DNA of 64,000 nucleotides, from positions 1,673,501 to 1,737,500 of the forward strand of contig JACSYO010000475.1 in the NCBI GenBank assembly GCA_016806645.1, in the 5' to 3' direction. The notes under the pieces are model-generated. The model was not told the DNA's origin, did no database searches, and saw nothing but the letters and a program-made list of their open reading frames with translations. Both the position numbers and the translations under genes were made by a program. Each line of letters begins with the position of its first letter. The first letter of the stretch is position 1. This stretch comes from Ophiodon elongatus. Taxonomy: Eukaryota; Chordata; Actinopteri; Perciformes; Hexagrammidae. Positions 1 to 12,790 of this stretch are shown piece by piece.

Positions 1-266
1 CATCTGTAGGAATGGGTAGAAGTGGTGGTGAAGCTCAGTCAGCACTGCCATCACCTCTTGACCACAGACGTCACTGGGAAGGAAGAAGAACATATGTTTA
101 GGTAATTGCATTTATTGCTTGTTATCATTATCATCATCATCATTTCATGACATCAATCTAGATGTAGGGTACCTGCTATTGCGAGGGTCTAATTAAAACC
201 TGTCCTGGGCCAGGATGGGCTCACTCCACCGCTCTCCTCCTCTTCCTCCTTTCATCATCAAGCTTT
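1..266 (-). CDS. possible partial gene at left edge (two candidate exons), unidentified
   Basis: Two minus-strand segments could be exons of one gene that runs off the left edge. The first is about 266-200: the acceptor TTACAG precedes it, it is open in one frame and it ends before a weak donor GTTTTA. The second is 73 down to 1: the acceptor CTTCCTTCCCAG is strong. The phases fit each other (two bases, then one base), and the joined frame reads through without a stop, ending in ...ELHHHFYPFLQM. I do not recognise the protein. The good acceptor and matching phase argue for a real exon; the weak donor, short length and missing flanks argue against. No function is proposed. Confidence 0.3.
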
Positions 267-837
267 CTGTAATATAAAAGAGTGAGCAACAATGCTGGAG
301 CAGATTTGTGTCAGTACTACTGTGTGGTCTACTGTAAACTAAAATAAGCTGGGGAATGACAAGCAGCTACAAACAAATGTCATGTTTGCTTCTTTATTTA
401 GACTGGCTTATTTTCAGCAGTGACATTTCCATGGGGCTTATAGAAGAAACGCTGATGCCTGCTGCAGATCAAATTAATCCAACATCACAGTTCCCTGTGT
501 GTCCAAACAATGACATGCTATAGCAGGACTCCAACACTGGAGCTGACAAGAATCACGGGAGCAGAAGAAAACCCCCATTGCTCTGTAAAATAGAGCAATG
601 TAGAGCAGAAGCAGCGCCATGGTGATCCGTACAGATAGCCTTCAAACTAGGTGATTAGCCTATCAACATCAACCGTCAGGCCTATGCAGGCTATTATCTC
701 CAGTATTTACGCGGCTGAAGATGTACATGTGTCAATAACATATATTCGACAGGATCACTGGCTATAAAGGCTGCGTCTGAAATCCCTGATATGTATTTGA
801 GCCTGCAATACAAGCTCTGCAGCACCAGCCGACTCAC

Positions 838-1180
838 CAGCACATCCCTGCGACATTTCAAATCCAGCCCCCGGCTCCCTCTGAGAATCGACGGGCCGCT
901 GCCACCGAGGAGACGCGATGGACCAAAATAAAGCGGTTCTTTCTGATGCCGGTCGCTCTTCCTCCTCGTCCTCCTCCTCCTCCTCCTCCTAATCTCTCAT
1001 CCGAGGCGAAATCTCCCCGTGGCTGCTTAGAGAGCGCTGCGAACGCTTTGACACGCAAGAGCATCGCCGCGTCAACACAGGCAAGTGCGCTCTGCCTCAT
1101 CGACACACGGCTGGATCATTGTCCCGTTGAATCGGATGGGCTGGGGCGCACAAGCGCGGTGACGACGCACGGAGCGGCAT
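838..1180. promoter_or_regulatory. CpG-rich block, possible promoter or first exon
   Basis: About 340 bases carry many CpG dinucleotides, while the flanking DNA is AT-rich and CpG-poor. The block includes a (TCC)n tract near 960-990. It could be the promoter and 5' exon of the gene suspected at the left edge, which would be read on the minus strand. No TATA box or start codon in a convincing context was found. Short open frames here are glycine- or serine-rich products of the TCC repeat and are not called. Confidence 0.35.
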
Positions 1181-3340
1181 ATTTGAAAAGGAAAAAGGAA
1201 ATTATGATATTGCAACTGATGGTCGATTGGTAAATGTTGGAAGTTGTTTCGGCCATCGTGGTTGAACGTTATGCAGCAGGATGTGTTTTCCTTCAAGCAG
1301 CAAACATTTGCTTTTCGTTTCCGAATACAACCGAACCTGCTCCAAAAGTCACTAAATCAAGGGGGAAGTTTTTTTTAACTATGACAACGTGTCCCTTCAG
1401 TCTTCCCTCCAAAGCGACCCCCCCCCCCCCTTCAAAAAAAAAAAAAAAAAAACAGAGACCCTTATTTGTCAGAGCATTTGATTTATTGATTGGCATTGGG
1501 ATGTTAAAAAAAATTCAACTAATATATATAAAAAAATCTAAAATCCATCACCGCTTTAAAAAGTTTAATTATAGAGATCCAGTGGAGCAGCTGATGCTGA
1601 GCATAATGTTAATCATAATTATGATCAAAGATATGCACTTTTACTTATTAATGTCACCCTATATTTTAGTCTGCATGTTATCATGTGTAAGTTTAAATCA
1701 TTTTGTCTGTGGGAAAATGTAGAAGACGTTATTAAAATGTCCATCAGGGTGCATGACTTTTCCCTTTTTCTGCAAATTCCTCTTTTACCCTGCTCTGCTT
1801 TTTTCTGTGTTAGTGCTGAATGTGTGAAAGCACCACACACAATACTTCTGGGAAAGAGCATGCAATTATGGACATGATTCTCACAATACAGGAGGAATGT
1901 GAAATTGTGGTACAACAAGTCAAGACAGTTGTTGTGGCTAAAAACAATTCTGACTCACACAAAAAAATCAAATTAAACCATTTTCATTCTTTTACCAGTT
2001 AAAAAAAGGCTCTTGTTGCGGTTAAAGACAGCTGAAGTGTTCTTAAGTTATGTGTTCTGTGTCATATTGCCCCAAATGACAAAGTTACTATTCTGACTTT
2101 ATAAAATGTTAGATATGGATTCAAATTGAAGACAAATTCATAACATCAAACCAATATTGATTAAAATATCACAAACTCTCGCTCTCATAGGATTGAATCC
2201 CATGTCCAAAGAATTAGTGTCTCTGCTTAGACTTTTGGATTCATTCATCAAATGTTTGACACTTTTGATATTTCTTCTTTATTTCTCACACAGCATCCAA
2301 CCCAGGGGCACCAGTTGTTCTCTGGCTTTATGCAGCAGGCTATGTCTTTATTCACATGCAGCAGTAGCTTATCAGATTACAGAAAAGAGACAGGACAGAA
2401 TACAAATGGCTAAAGTAGTTCCACATATAGGTCTAACCCTCCAATAACCCTGAAGCAGATAAAGCATAACAAGAAAATGAACTGTGCAAAACAATGCATC
2501 AACACTACTATTGTTTGTAGCACTATGTGAACACACTGCCCTCATTGTCTCAAAGCAAAGCGCATGTGTGTTTTCTCTAACTGGGGGTAAAAACCCCCAC
2601 TACCACTGTATTAAAGTATCATACAGACAGCATAAAATAGTAAAGGCACAGAATAGACGCCTTACACAGGCAGGCTGGTGGTTCAGTTAGAAAAGATGTT
2701 TAGCACTGATGAGGATGATTTTAAAATGTACTTATTGCCCTTTTTATCGGTCAACTTTCATGATATGTACAAAAATGTATTTGAACTGGTAAAGTTGAGT
2801 AATAGTTTTTACACTATATGCAGTTATTTTTGTTTCTATAAATGGTGGAAATTGCTCACGAATCTTTTAATACAGATGACTAATACAGTATCATTTAATC
2901 ACCGAGTTGAGGGCCAAATGGCTTCAGACCAGTTAAACATGGGCAACGTGTCGTACCTCCCAAATCAGCACACACACACAAAGTCATACAGAGCACATTT
3001 TTATGTATATAAAAAAAAAACTAATGCATTGCTTTTCTAATATATTTTTTTTTACTTCTTAACCAAATTGTTGATATAAAAGAGACTATCACAATAAGCA
3101 CTATTGTGTAAAACATATTGAATAAAATGCTTCACAAGTTCCCATTTTTCATCGATCTTGGCCAGGGGAAAACAATCTTCTCAGACATTCTCCTCTGTTT
3201 TATTCATTTCAAATGGCACAACTTTTAAAACCTTAAAATAAAAAAATGAGAAAACTCAGGTGAAGTACTGCCAGCGCTTTGTTTTCTACTCCCTTCAAGT
3301 TATGTGATTGAATTTTTCACTTCTCTTTCTATTTCATCAG
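1181..3340. other. AT-rich non-coding spacer
   Basis: No exon with convincing splice sites and no recognisable protein similarity was found on either strand. There are homopolymer runs of C and A near 1420-1450. The right-hand end probably lies downstream of the biglycan transcript. Confidence 0.5.
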
Positions 3341-3346
3341 TTTATT
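3341..3346 (-). promoter_or_regulatory. bgn: candidate biglycan polyadenylation signal
   Basis: The minus strand reads AATAAA here, about 175 bases beyond the biglycan stop codon. A second AATAAA lies at 3199-3204. Either could end the transcript; the choice cannot be made from sequence alone. Confidence 0.4.
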
Positions 3347-3519
3347 GCCCATCCTCTCCGTCACTAATCCTCTCCCAAAAAACAATAATAATAAAGATAT
3401 TGATCTCAAATATGACCTCCCTTCCTTCCATCTCTCAAGTTTTTTTCATTATTTAAATTATATGCTCCTCTGCCATCCCCTTCCTGTCACTTTCTCCATC
3501 TCTCTGTATCCCCCTGTCT

Positions 3520-4379
3520 TTACTTTTTGTAGTTGCCAAACTGAACAGCCCGACGATCGCTGACACAGCGGAACGTGGCAGGCTGCACCTCCCAGTAGTT
3601 GACAGGGTTAGCGAACAAGCTGATGCCGTTATAGAACGTCCTCTTCATCCCAAATCCTCGAGGGCAGAAGTCATCCACGCCCACCTGGTCGATGTTGTTG
3701 GAATGGAGGTACACCACCTAGAAAGCAAGGGTGGCAAAGTCGAGGGTGAGTAGCATCGCGCGACACATCCAATCTCAGATGGCAAACTAAATGTGTGCAT
3801 GCTGGACTCACCTGCATGTATTTCATATCTGGGAGGCCTTTGGGTACACGAGTGAGGCGGTTGTTGTCCAGATGCAGCTCTCTCAGTCTGGGGAGGAAGG
3901 ACAGGCTGCCGTTCTCTATGTTACGGATATGGTTATATCCAAGGCCCAACCTGGAAAAAGTGAGACAAAGGGGGAAAAAAAAACTGAAAACAGGCCTCTG
4001 CACGGTACATTTAGCTGAATTGTTTTGCCAATGTGAGTTGGAGTAGCTGCACATTCCCTGATGAGTATCATTGCAAGAAAAATATATAAGCCAGGTGAGA
4101 ATTAAAACCACAGCAGCCTGGCAATACTCCTGTGACTATAAATAGTCCCATTAGAGATTAGGAGTGTGTATGAAGGAGGTGTCAGAAAACTGGAGTGCAA
4201 CAGAGCAACGACGTAGAGAGGAACACCTGAGCTTTTTACTGCCATTTCAATGTAGTTCATATTATTACCCCTGAGGGGCACTGCTGACTGGGGATGTTTT
4301 TGTTTTTTTAATACACTAATTCTTTAGAGATATACAAGAGAAAATCCCTCTAGGTGCAAGAAATCAATTACGAAATGAG

Positions 4380-4436
<57 letters not shown>

Positions 4437-7400
4437 TGTGCGTGTCTAGATACCTGTACAGGTTTTTGTAGCGGCTCAGGTCCTCCAGTTCCACAGCCTG
4501 GATCTGGTTGTGGTCCAGATGAAGCTCATTGAGACTCTCTGGGAGATCTGAAAGACAGACACCTTATGTAAGGCTCCACTTAGGGTGAGATTTTATTTTG
4601 TCCAGTGGCTGTCTATTCCTTTTTTGTGTCCTGTCCAGTTTGCTCTTGAAGTACTTGAAGGAATAGTTTGACATTTTGTGACATGCACTTGGTTGCTTTT
4701 CTTTGAGTTAGATGAGAAGATTAATACCACTCATTTGTCAGTTATTTTCCTAGTTTAGTATAAAGACTGTAAAATGGGGTAAATAGCTAACTTGGCTCAG
4801 TCTATGGGTTACAAATCAGTCTACCAGAACATCTTAAACTCTCTAATCTCTTATATCTTGTTTGTTTAATGCATTCAAAAATAAAAGAGTAAAAAGTTAA
4901 ATGTGTGGTTTTTATGGGGGGAGTCAGTGAGGCCCTTTTCTCCTGGCCAGGTGCAGGGACTTCCACCATTGTCTGGATTAAAGAAATGCAGATTATTTTA
5001 CCTTTGGAAAGAGCCAGGCTAGCTTCCCCCTGTTTCTAATCTTTGTGCTAAACTAATCAGCTGCTCAGCTTCATATCCAGCATACATACGAGAGTGGTAT
5101 CAATAATATAATGAGCTTATTTCCCAAAATGCTGAGCTATTCCTTGTAAAGATGAATCTATTGTAAATATGTTAGCATTTCAGCCAGACAGATGAATTGT
5201 TACCTTTTGGCACCCCAGTTAATTTGGACTCTGATATACGCAGATAATTCAGTTTCAGTCCCTTGAAGGCTCCAGGCTCAAAACCGCTGTTGTGGATGGG
5301 GTTCGCTCCCATTTCTGCAAGATGAAGGGAATGTTTGTGGCATGAAATAAAAAACTGTCTCTTTAATTTTCTATACAGTGGCAAAGGCAGTGGTGAGCAC
5401 CACAGGCTATAGCCTAGATTTGTTGAAGTCATCAACATTTCTGACCTATGCAGTTCATGTTGCCCAGTCCTGCGAAGGCTCCAGCTGCCACCTTCTTGAT
5501 GCGGTTCTCGTGGATCCTCATCTCAACCAGAGAGGCCGGCAAGTTCTTGGGAACAGTGGTCAGCAGATTCTTGGAGAAGTAGAGCTTCTGCATGTGCTTC
5601 AGAGGCACAAAAGTTTTGGGGTGGACTTTGGAAATAAGGTTATTCCTCAGAGACAGGCCCTGGAAAAAAAAAGTAACCATGGTGAGCCAAATTAAACTCA
5701 GACAGTCAGAAAATGAAAAGTAAGTAAGCCTAAATAATACACAAGAGCCTGTGTTTGTATCCTCTGCCTGTACTGAATGTGTTTGAGTGAATTAAAACAG
5801 ATCCAGTAGTCGATCACGTCATAGCCGACTGTCTCTCCACCTGCGCGGATGGAGATGTAGGCTGAGGCAAACAGACCTTAATAGAGATGTTATTGTATAA
5901 TGTCATGTTGCGAGTTTCCTATGCTGCCAGATTCAATGTTGCTCTTGGTCAACGCTCTTAAACACGGGTCAGGAGTGAGCAAGCCTTTCTGCAAAGAGAT
6001 CCAAGGATGTGAGCTTGAATACTCCCATTTGGCTTCAGGCTCGAACTTAATACAATTAAAGCTCTCAGAGCAAAGGGTGTTGGAGGGCGAAAAAGACAGG
6101 AAATGAACCTCTAAATCCTCAAGGAAACAGAGGGTCATAATTATATTTCACACTACTGAAGCCAATACAAGCTGAGCTGAGTCGTTTATACATCCTTGAG
6201 AGGTGCTGATCTAATGCTGAGAATGACATTATGAGATGTGACCAGACATGTGTGTGTGCGTGTGGGTGTCTTACATATAAGTTAGTCAGGCCCTTGAAGT
6301 CATTCTCTTTCAGCTCAGTGATGAGGTTGTTCTGCAGGTCCAGGAACTTGGTGTCTGAAGGAATATTCTTTGGCACCTCAGTTAGACCTGGAGATGAGAC
6401 CAATAAAAACACAGAAGGAAATCATGCTCCATTAAATGCTTCCATGGGTGAACCAACACCCTAAACCAGATTGTTTTCAAGGGGCAAGCTCTGAGGATAT
6501 CTTAGTCAGACATAGACCATGGAAAAGAAATAGTCACTGCGTGTTTTAAAACCTCCATCAGGCCTAAACATGAACCCAATCACACTCCCACACAATCTCA
6601 AATGAGCACTTTGGGCCTCCTCGGCTATTATTTTAATAAGAGGTGGACATAGACACAACCATGGAGGTCACACAGAGACGGCAAATCAAAGCGGCACATA
6701 ACTAACATTACTGGTTTGTCACTTACAAAGACATGCCAGATGGGGACACCAGATGTTTTCCATCTGGTTTCTAGTCGACAGAAGTCACAAAGGATGTGAC
6801 TTAAATACCATCAGCAAAATCACACATCAAATAAAAGGGATACGGGCACAACCCTGACACTTACACATTGACACACACAGCTTGTATTTCTCTGTGTGTG
6901 TCAATGTGTGAGTGGTGAAGCTGCCGTGTCAAGTGTTTTCATTTTGGCTTCTCTGTGACAGAAACACCTGCTGAGAAGTCATGTCGAAGTACAGAAACCG
7001 TGCAGTTAACATCATGACAAGCATAAACTCAAAGAGCTGTTTTGGTTAGGGTTGCGCTTGTGAATATTGTTTACCAAGCAATAAATTCACAAAGGCTGAG
7101 AATGGGTTATAAAAAGCGGACGGCGTTAAGAAACACACCTGAATTCAGGGATCTCTCTGGAAAAATGACTCAGCGCACGTACAAACACAGCAACCAGTCA
7201 TCATTAACCAGACCACATCACAGAGGACACGTGGACGAGTGTATCAGATGTGGTCAGTGCCGCAGACAGGCCACTGTAAGCGAATGCCAACCAGGGCCGA
7301 ACTCATCTGGATCAGGACCATGATGCAACCAGACCCGCTGGTGAGAGAGGACGCCAGCTGTCCCACTGGGATCCAGTTTGCCACCAACCACATCTGTCCC

Positions 7401-9161
7401 ACAGGACTCTACCCATAGCTGTCCATCTAGAGTTAAGTTTAGATATATGGCTTTGGCTGTACTGTGCCACACCCTCCATGTCACCACACAGGATCAAACC
7501 CTCTGCTGTTCCCTTTGACATTCTGTACAAACCACGTCCCCGCTGAGAGATCTGGTGGAGTAGCCGAGGAGGCTTGGAACTTTATTGTGTACCCTAGAAA
7601 TTAAGCAAGATGATGCCCTCAGAGATACATTTGTATAAAGTGAAGGAAATGAAATAGCAAGTTTTAACCAAATCATTAACTCAGTCTCTACGACTTTCTC
7701 AAGTGTAATAAAGTTGATATAGCTTCTGTGAGAGCAATATGACTGTACCAGTGGGATTTATATGGTAGGAAATATTTACCTTCCAGCCAACACCTGCAGC
7801 TTTCGACAAGCATACTGCCAGCTGAAAAACCCAAAATGTATTTCCCGGAATCCAACATAACATAAATGATAAACAAACCTGAAAAAACTTTCACCCAGCC
7901 CCTGATTAACTGAATCCCTTTAACCCTCTAAACCTCAAACCACAGCGCATCACCCGTATCTGCCACAAATCTCAAAGTGTTTCCCACAAACTGACAAAAC
8001 TAGCACCCTCTTAAACCCCAGCGTCCCTCAACACAAATGTCCAACATCATGCTGGGATGCACACTGAGAGGAGACAGACGCCACCACCAAAATACATCTG
8101 TTCTAAATAAGCACTTGACATCTCGGAAATTATACGCTTCCACATTTATCCGCAGCAGAGAGACCAGGGACAGTAAATATATAGAGCTTGTAAAATGATG
8201 ATTCGACAAAACCATTATGTCTAAACACAGACAGCCTATTAGAGTTATATAGCCAGTATAATGTGAGGAATCTTTATATCCGTAAATAAGACTGAGCGCA
8301 ATTTATTTGGTCCTCTAAGAATAGACCGAGGAAGAATAGCACGCACTTATAATATCCATAGGCAGGAAATTGTAGCATATGCTTGTATGGAAACATGACT
8401 AAAATTAAATCACAGACAGACTGCAAACGTATTTCATATTTAAAATCATATTTAGAGGTAGATACATTGGTAGGTAGAAGACTTTTGTGTCCTTTGTTTG
8501 ATGTTTTTCTAGTGGAACTCCAACCTGTGAATATTCGTAACCCTCACATCCTTATCCTGACATTCTTCTTCCACCTCTAAACCCCTTTAATCCAACTTGT
8601 TCTTCCCTCCATCCTCCCCTCCTGTTTGGGGTTTCCATTAAACATCCTGTCTACGTCTGAAAAACAACATGAAACAGCTCCTTAAAGACAGAGGAGATTG
8701 TAAACTTTTCATCTCCTCCGATCAAAGTGTCCTTTATTTGTTTTTCTGTTTATCTTCCTTTATCCGTCTCTTGATCACTTTCCGTCTTTCTGATTTTCTC
8801 TTCCCTCCTTTCTTCTCTTGCCTCAGTCTTTTCCCCTTTACTGCTCAAACCGTGTCTCTCTCCCACCTAGTATCTACATACAATGTCTGGAACATTAAAT
8901 CCATCAAAGACATCCGAGGATGAAATTTCTCTCTGAGATAATACACCAAAGAGGGGCTTTACTCTCTGGAGACAATGCAAGTCATGCAAGGCTCGGGCCA
9001 TGCTCTATCACTCGGTCATTCAACTCATTTGCTTTCCTGTCTGAACCTCTTGACACACACACACAGAGACACACACACACAGACACACACAAACAAATAC
9101 TTAGAAACGATGAGAAAGCATAACAGACATGACTCGCTCTCTCTTTGTGTGTCACAAACAT

Positions 9162-9208
<47 letters not shown>

Positions 9209-9471
9209 CACTGACCGAGGTCAGAACACTGGACGACCCTGAGCTGACAGTGGCAGCCGAAGGGGCACATGGGTATGTTAGGGTGGGGAATCTCCTCTAC
9301 AGCCGAGCCTTCTTCCTCATCCCTCATCATCGTCGTCGCCATCATCCCGTCGCTGTCCATGCTGTCCATGGCAAAATCCCAGAAGCCTCTCTGCTCGAAG
9401 GGCAGGGCCGAGGAGGTGGAGAGCAGCCGAGCCACGCATAGCAACAGCAGTAGGGAGCAATATGGCAACAT
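3520..9471 (-). CDS. bgn: biglycan, class I small leucine-rich proteoglycan
   Basis: Secreted extracellular-matrix protein that in this family binds collagen and growth factors. Coding exons, 5' to 3': 9471-9216, 6387-6275, 5659-5446, 5314-5204, 4547-4454, 3950-3812, 3717-3520. They join in frame to 374 residues (human biglycan is 368). Residues 1 to about 22 are a hydrophobic signal peptide. The propeptide segment LPFEQRGFWDF follows. The class I cysteine cluster CX3CXCX6C is at C69, C73, C75 and C82. Leucine-rich repeats and the C-terminal ear repeat (DFCPRGFG ... FRCVSD) end in QFGNYKK, as in biglycan. The start was chosen because the ATG directly precedes the signal peptide; an acceptor at 9487/9488 shows a non-coding 5' exon further right, which I did not find. 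Oddities: no Ser-Gly dipeptide in the acidic N-terminal region, and only the first of two usual N-glycan sites is kept (NGS in IENGSLSF; the second reads NNID). The family call is very secure; which teleost duplicate it is, is not. Confidence 0.95.
4382..4446. repeat. (TG)n / (TGCG)n microsatellite
   Basis: A compound dinucleotide and tetranucleotide repeat in a biglycan intron. On the transcript strand it is CA-rich and starts about ten bases after the 5' splice site of the exon ending at 4454. Confidence 0.9.
4655..5155. repeat. inverted-repeat (foldback/MITE-like) element inside a biglycan intron
   Basis: The left arm (about 4655-4812) and right arm (about 4990-5155) are diverged inverted copies of one another. 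Shared landmarks are GGAATAGTTTGACATTTTG at the left outer edge against its reverse complement near 5125-5150, GATACCACTC-type sequence, and AAAGACTG ... CAGGGGG ... GGCTC towards the centre. I recognise the arm sequence as a common interspersed repeat in teleosts, usually seen singly. The element lies between exons 4 and 5 of biglycan and carries no open frame. Confidence 0.6.
9164..9205. repeat. (CA)n microsatellite
   Basis: A pure CA run, with a further interrupted CA tract at about 9053-9094. On the transcript strand it is a GT run beginning about ten bases inside the first biglycan intron, beside the donor at 9215. Confidence 0.9.
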
Positions 9472-9486
9472 CTTTAACTTATACAC

Positions 9487-10395
9487 CTGAGAAAACACAA
9501 GAAAGACAGTAACACTTTAAGTTATAAGTTCAATGGTAAAGCAAGTACAACTAATGCAGTGTTATACAACAGCCCTACAATAAATCCTACATTCATGAAG
9601 GTTATAATGTTTATTGAAACTGCTTTAGAGAGGTGTTGATTCAACTCTGTTGTCATTCTGGAGGCTTGAACTGTATTGCAATACTAAAAATATTAAAATG
9701 ACACGAAAAAGCAAGGAAAGTGCATGAGCAAGGCTGGATAGCCCTCAGACAAAGCAGGCGACTGCCCTGGGGCCCCAGACCTCCAGGGGCCCCAAATGTG
9801 TATTGTACTTGGGAACATGTGGGCAACAGCTCATCACACCCCAGAGTAATTAGGAGGTGGTGTGTGTCTGTGCACACCTGGGCTCTCCAGCAGGTTAATC
9901 CAGCCATGTGGACAAGGGCTTCAAATTCATAACTAAGGATAATGGTCAGCAATAAATGGAAATTGAAATGTTATGAAATGGTCTGCCTATCCTTAATTAT
10001 AAAGCCCTACTGTTTATACCACATAACAGGCCAAAGGCGGCTAGAGTCTGGTGAGGTGAAATGGACTCATTCCCCTGAGGAAACCCGCCAGGAGTCAACT
10101 CTGGGAATGAAAGTCACTTAAACCACACCGACAAAATGTCACTGTCTGCTTCCTGCACACCAAGACCATTCCCAAGAGAGTAAGTCACTTCTTCTCACCG
10201 ACCAATCGGATAGTGTAGAGGACATCAGCTCAGCGGTGGAAAACTTTATTCCTGCAACCGAGCAGTTAAACAAAGCCACCATTCATTTAGAGGGGAAACT
10301 GGGTGTGCAAGTGTGAGAGCGTCTGTGTGCATGCGCATGTGTTTGAGTGTGTATGCATGTCATGAAACACAGACTCCATGATGTCATAGCTGAGC

Positions 10396-10478
<83 letters not shown>

Positions 10479-12490
10479 ACTGGCTTCATCTTGCCTGCTC
10501 TGACCTAACTAACACCTCAGTGCAGCCACCCCCTCCGGCTAAATCTAAAATCTAATTCCTAGAAAAACTAATTACTACGAGGCCAATTGATCCTTACAGC
10601 GGGAAATTGTGACTCTTAACCTGAAGCTAATCCTATGAAGTAATGCCCAGTCCTACACTGGACCCTGGGGTGACTTAAAACCATATAATCTATAACCTTG
10701 TCGTGTTAATTCCCTTCTCTGATCCCCAGCTCAGTAATCCTACAGACGGCTGTGGAGTCTTGATGCCAATGGTTAGCGTGCAAATGGACTTTCCAGGGAA
10801 GTTTAAGCACCCTGTAGCGAGATGATTGCAATTTCTTTGGAACCAAGAGGAGATCAAATTTTGGCTTTCAACATTATCAGAAAAAGGAGAGGGGATGGAC
10901 AAAAATAGGAGTGAAGGGTTCAAATGTCTTGGGATGAAATTTGGGATAATATGATTAGAAGTTTGTATTGCACTTCAAATGCATCAGAACTAATTGAAAC
11001 TCAATGCATATTGTCTCTCTCTCTCTCTCTCTCTCACACACTATTTGTGTGTTGATTACTTGTCTCAAGCTTATTCTACTAAATGCAACACCATTCAAAC
11101 ACTTGCTTGATCTTTGCCCTGCATGTTTGACCAAATGTCCCAGGATGTTTCTAGTAGCACTGACTGTTCACAAGACTTTGAAAAGCCTAAAAAGGGAGAG
11201 ATTGTAATAATAAAGTTTGTGAGCGGATTTCAGGGGATTTTTTAATGTTGGGGAAATGCTTCTCATTCCATACTTCATGAAAAAAAGGTTCTCTACACTG
11301 ATACTGATCCTTTAAATTACAAAAGTAGACACTTAAATAAAACACTCCACAAAGAAGAATGTGGTGAGAGTACAAACATCACAGCGTGTGGTCGATTAAT
11401 TAACAACACGTGCTTATCAAGTCAACTTAAACACTTACTGAGTATTCATAACCTTCAGTCCTAAATCATATATGACAGTACATGAGAAGATTATTTGTAA
11501 AGTTGCTTATGCAATCCACTGCAACAGCTCCATTCTAATGAATAAAAGTATTACTGAGGGACATTAAAATCTGTAAAACTAAGAGCCCGTGCATGAAGTG
11601 GACCTGGCCTGGAAGCATGAATAACTGGTCCCTGCAGTCTGCTCCCTGCAATAAAAATAGCAGCCAAATTATACCATTTTGCAGAAAAGAAAAAAACACC
11701 ACTGGCCTTGGCTTGGCCAGAAAAATGCAGAAAAAGAGACATATATAGTCAGAATCACACAATGACACACAATACACAAAAGAGCCGTAATATGGAAAAC
11801 AACGGACTAAGCTATACACCTACGATTTCTGCCACTTGTGCTTTGCAACATTGTGGGAGGATTGAATCTAAAAACGTGGCACCCTTGCTCTAATCTGCGG
11901 AGTGTGCAATGATTTGTCAGCCATTCGTGGAGATGTGGAAGTAGATGGAGATTTGAAGATAAGAAGTGTTGGGAACGATGGAAAGGTAGACAGGAACATA
12001 AATAGTCTATCATCATCCAGGAATGACGTCTGAGGCTACTATAAACACAACATAACGACAAGACTAAACTACATCCTACAGCCTCTCTGACTGTAATGAC
12101 CACTTGTATCCGGCCCTGGTGTGTGTTTGTGTGTGTGTGTGTGTGAATTAACAAATTCCTCTCCTCTGCCTTCAGTGAAGTTGTGAGCCGCCAAACATCC
12201 GGTCTGAGACGAAAACAAACCAAAGGCTTCAATCTTAATTGTTCTGCTCCCATCCAAAGGCCAAGAGTGGTTTAATGGATGGATGGCTCGCCGGCTATTC
12301 TTGTCTCGCTCACTGTGTTTGTCTCCGTGGTGCTGTGGAATGGGAAGGGGGAGGGGGTGGGTGGGGGTGGGGGTGAAATTACATGATGAGGCAGACAGCA
12401 GAGTGGTAGTTGTGGGTTTGCTGTGGCGAGAAGGAAGATTAAGCTGCAGATACATGAAGGTGTCTAATCAACACTTGCTTCGAATCAGTA
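9487..12490. other. spacer upstream of biglycan, no gene seen
   Basis: This must contain or lead to the non-coding 5' exon of biglycan, but I could not place it. It holds a (TG)n microsatellite at 10399-10475, a short (TC)n run near 11013-11036 and a (TG)n run near 12120-12144. A GC-rich palindromic stretch near 9760-9795 looks like a fragment of an interspersed repeat. Confidence 0.5.
10399..10475. repeat. (TG)n microsatellite
   Basis: A long, nearly pure TG run in non-coding DNA. Confidence 0.95.
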
Positions 12491-12495
12491 CTGTA

Positions 12496-12790
12496 CACTA
12501 TTTAGCCAAAAGTATCTGTGCACACTGGTCTGGTTTTTCAGGGTTTGAGCTAGACCTTTCAGTTCAAATTGACAGAAATTGTAGTACTATTACACCTTTG
12601 GCATGAATTAGAACGCCACCTGTGAGCCAGGCCTCATCACTCATCATCAGTGTCCCATTAATGCTGTTGAATGGGAGCAAATCCCTGCAACCAGGGTCAA
12701 AAATCTTGTAAAAGTCCTCCTCAGAAGAGTGGATACAGTGGCATTAATGTCCACACAAGATGTTCAACAACTACATGTTGACAACTTAAC
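12496..12790 (+). mobile_element. internally deleted Tc1-like DNA transposon remnant
   Basis: The left end (CACTATTTAGCCAAAAGTAT) resembles the terminal inverted repeat of fish Tc1-like transposons. It is followed almost at once by the C-terminal part of the transposase gene: the frame reads HLWHELERHL, then a stop codon, then ARPHH, where the intact family reads an H-L-W-D-E-L-E-R motif followed by R-A-R-P. The catalytic part is missing and the rest carries stops, so the copy is inactive. The right terminal repeat was not recognised. The identification rests on remembered family sequence. Confidence 0.6.

Noticed and set aside
858..1296. Glycine-rich, proline-rich and serine-rich open frames on both strands
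   Set aside because: They arise from the (TCC)n tract, lack splice partners and have no family resemblance.
10283..10489. Open frame of Thr-His repeats
   Set aside because: It is the (TG)n microsatellite read in the CA direction.
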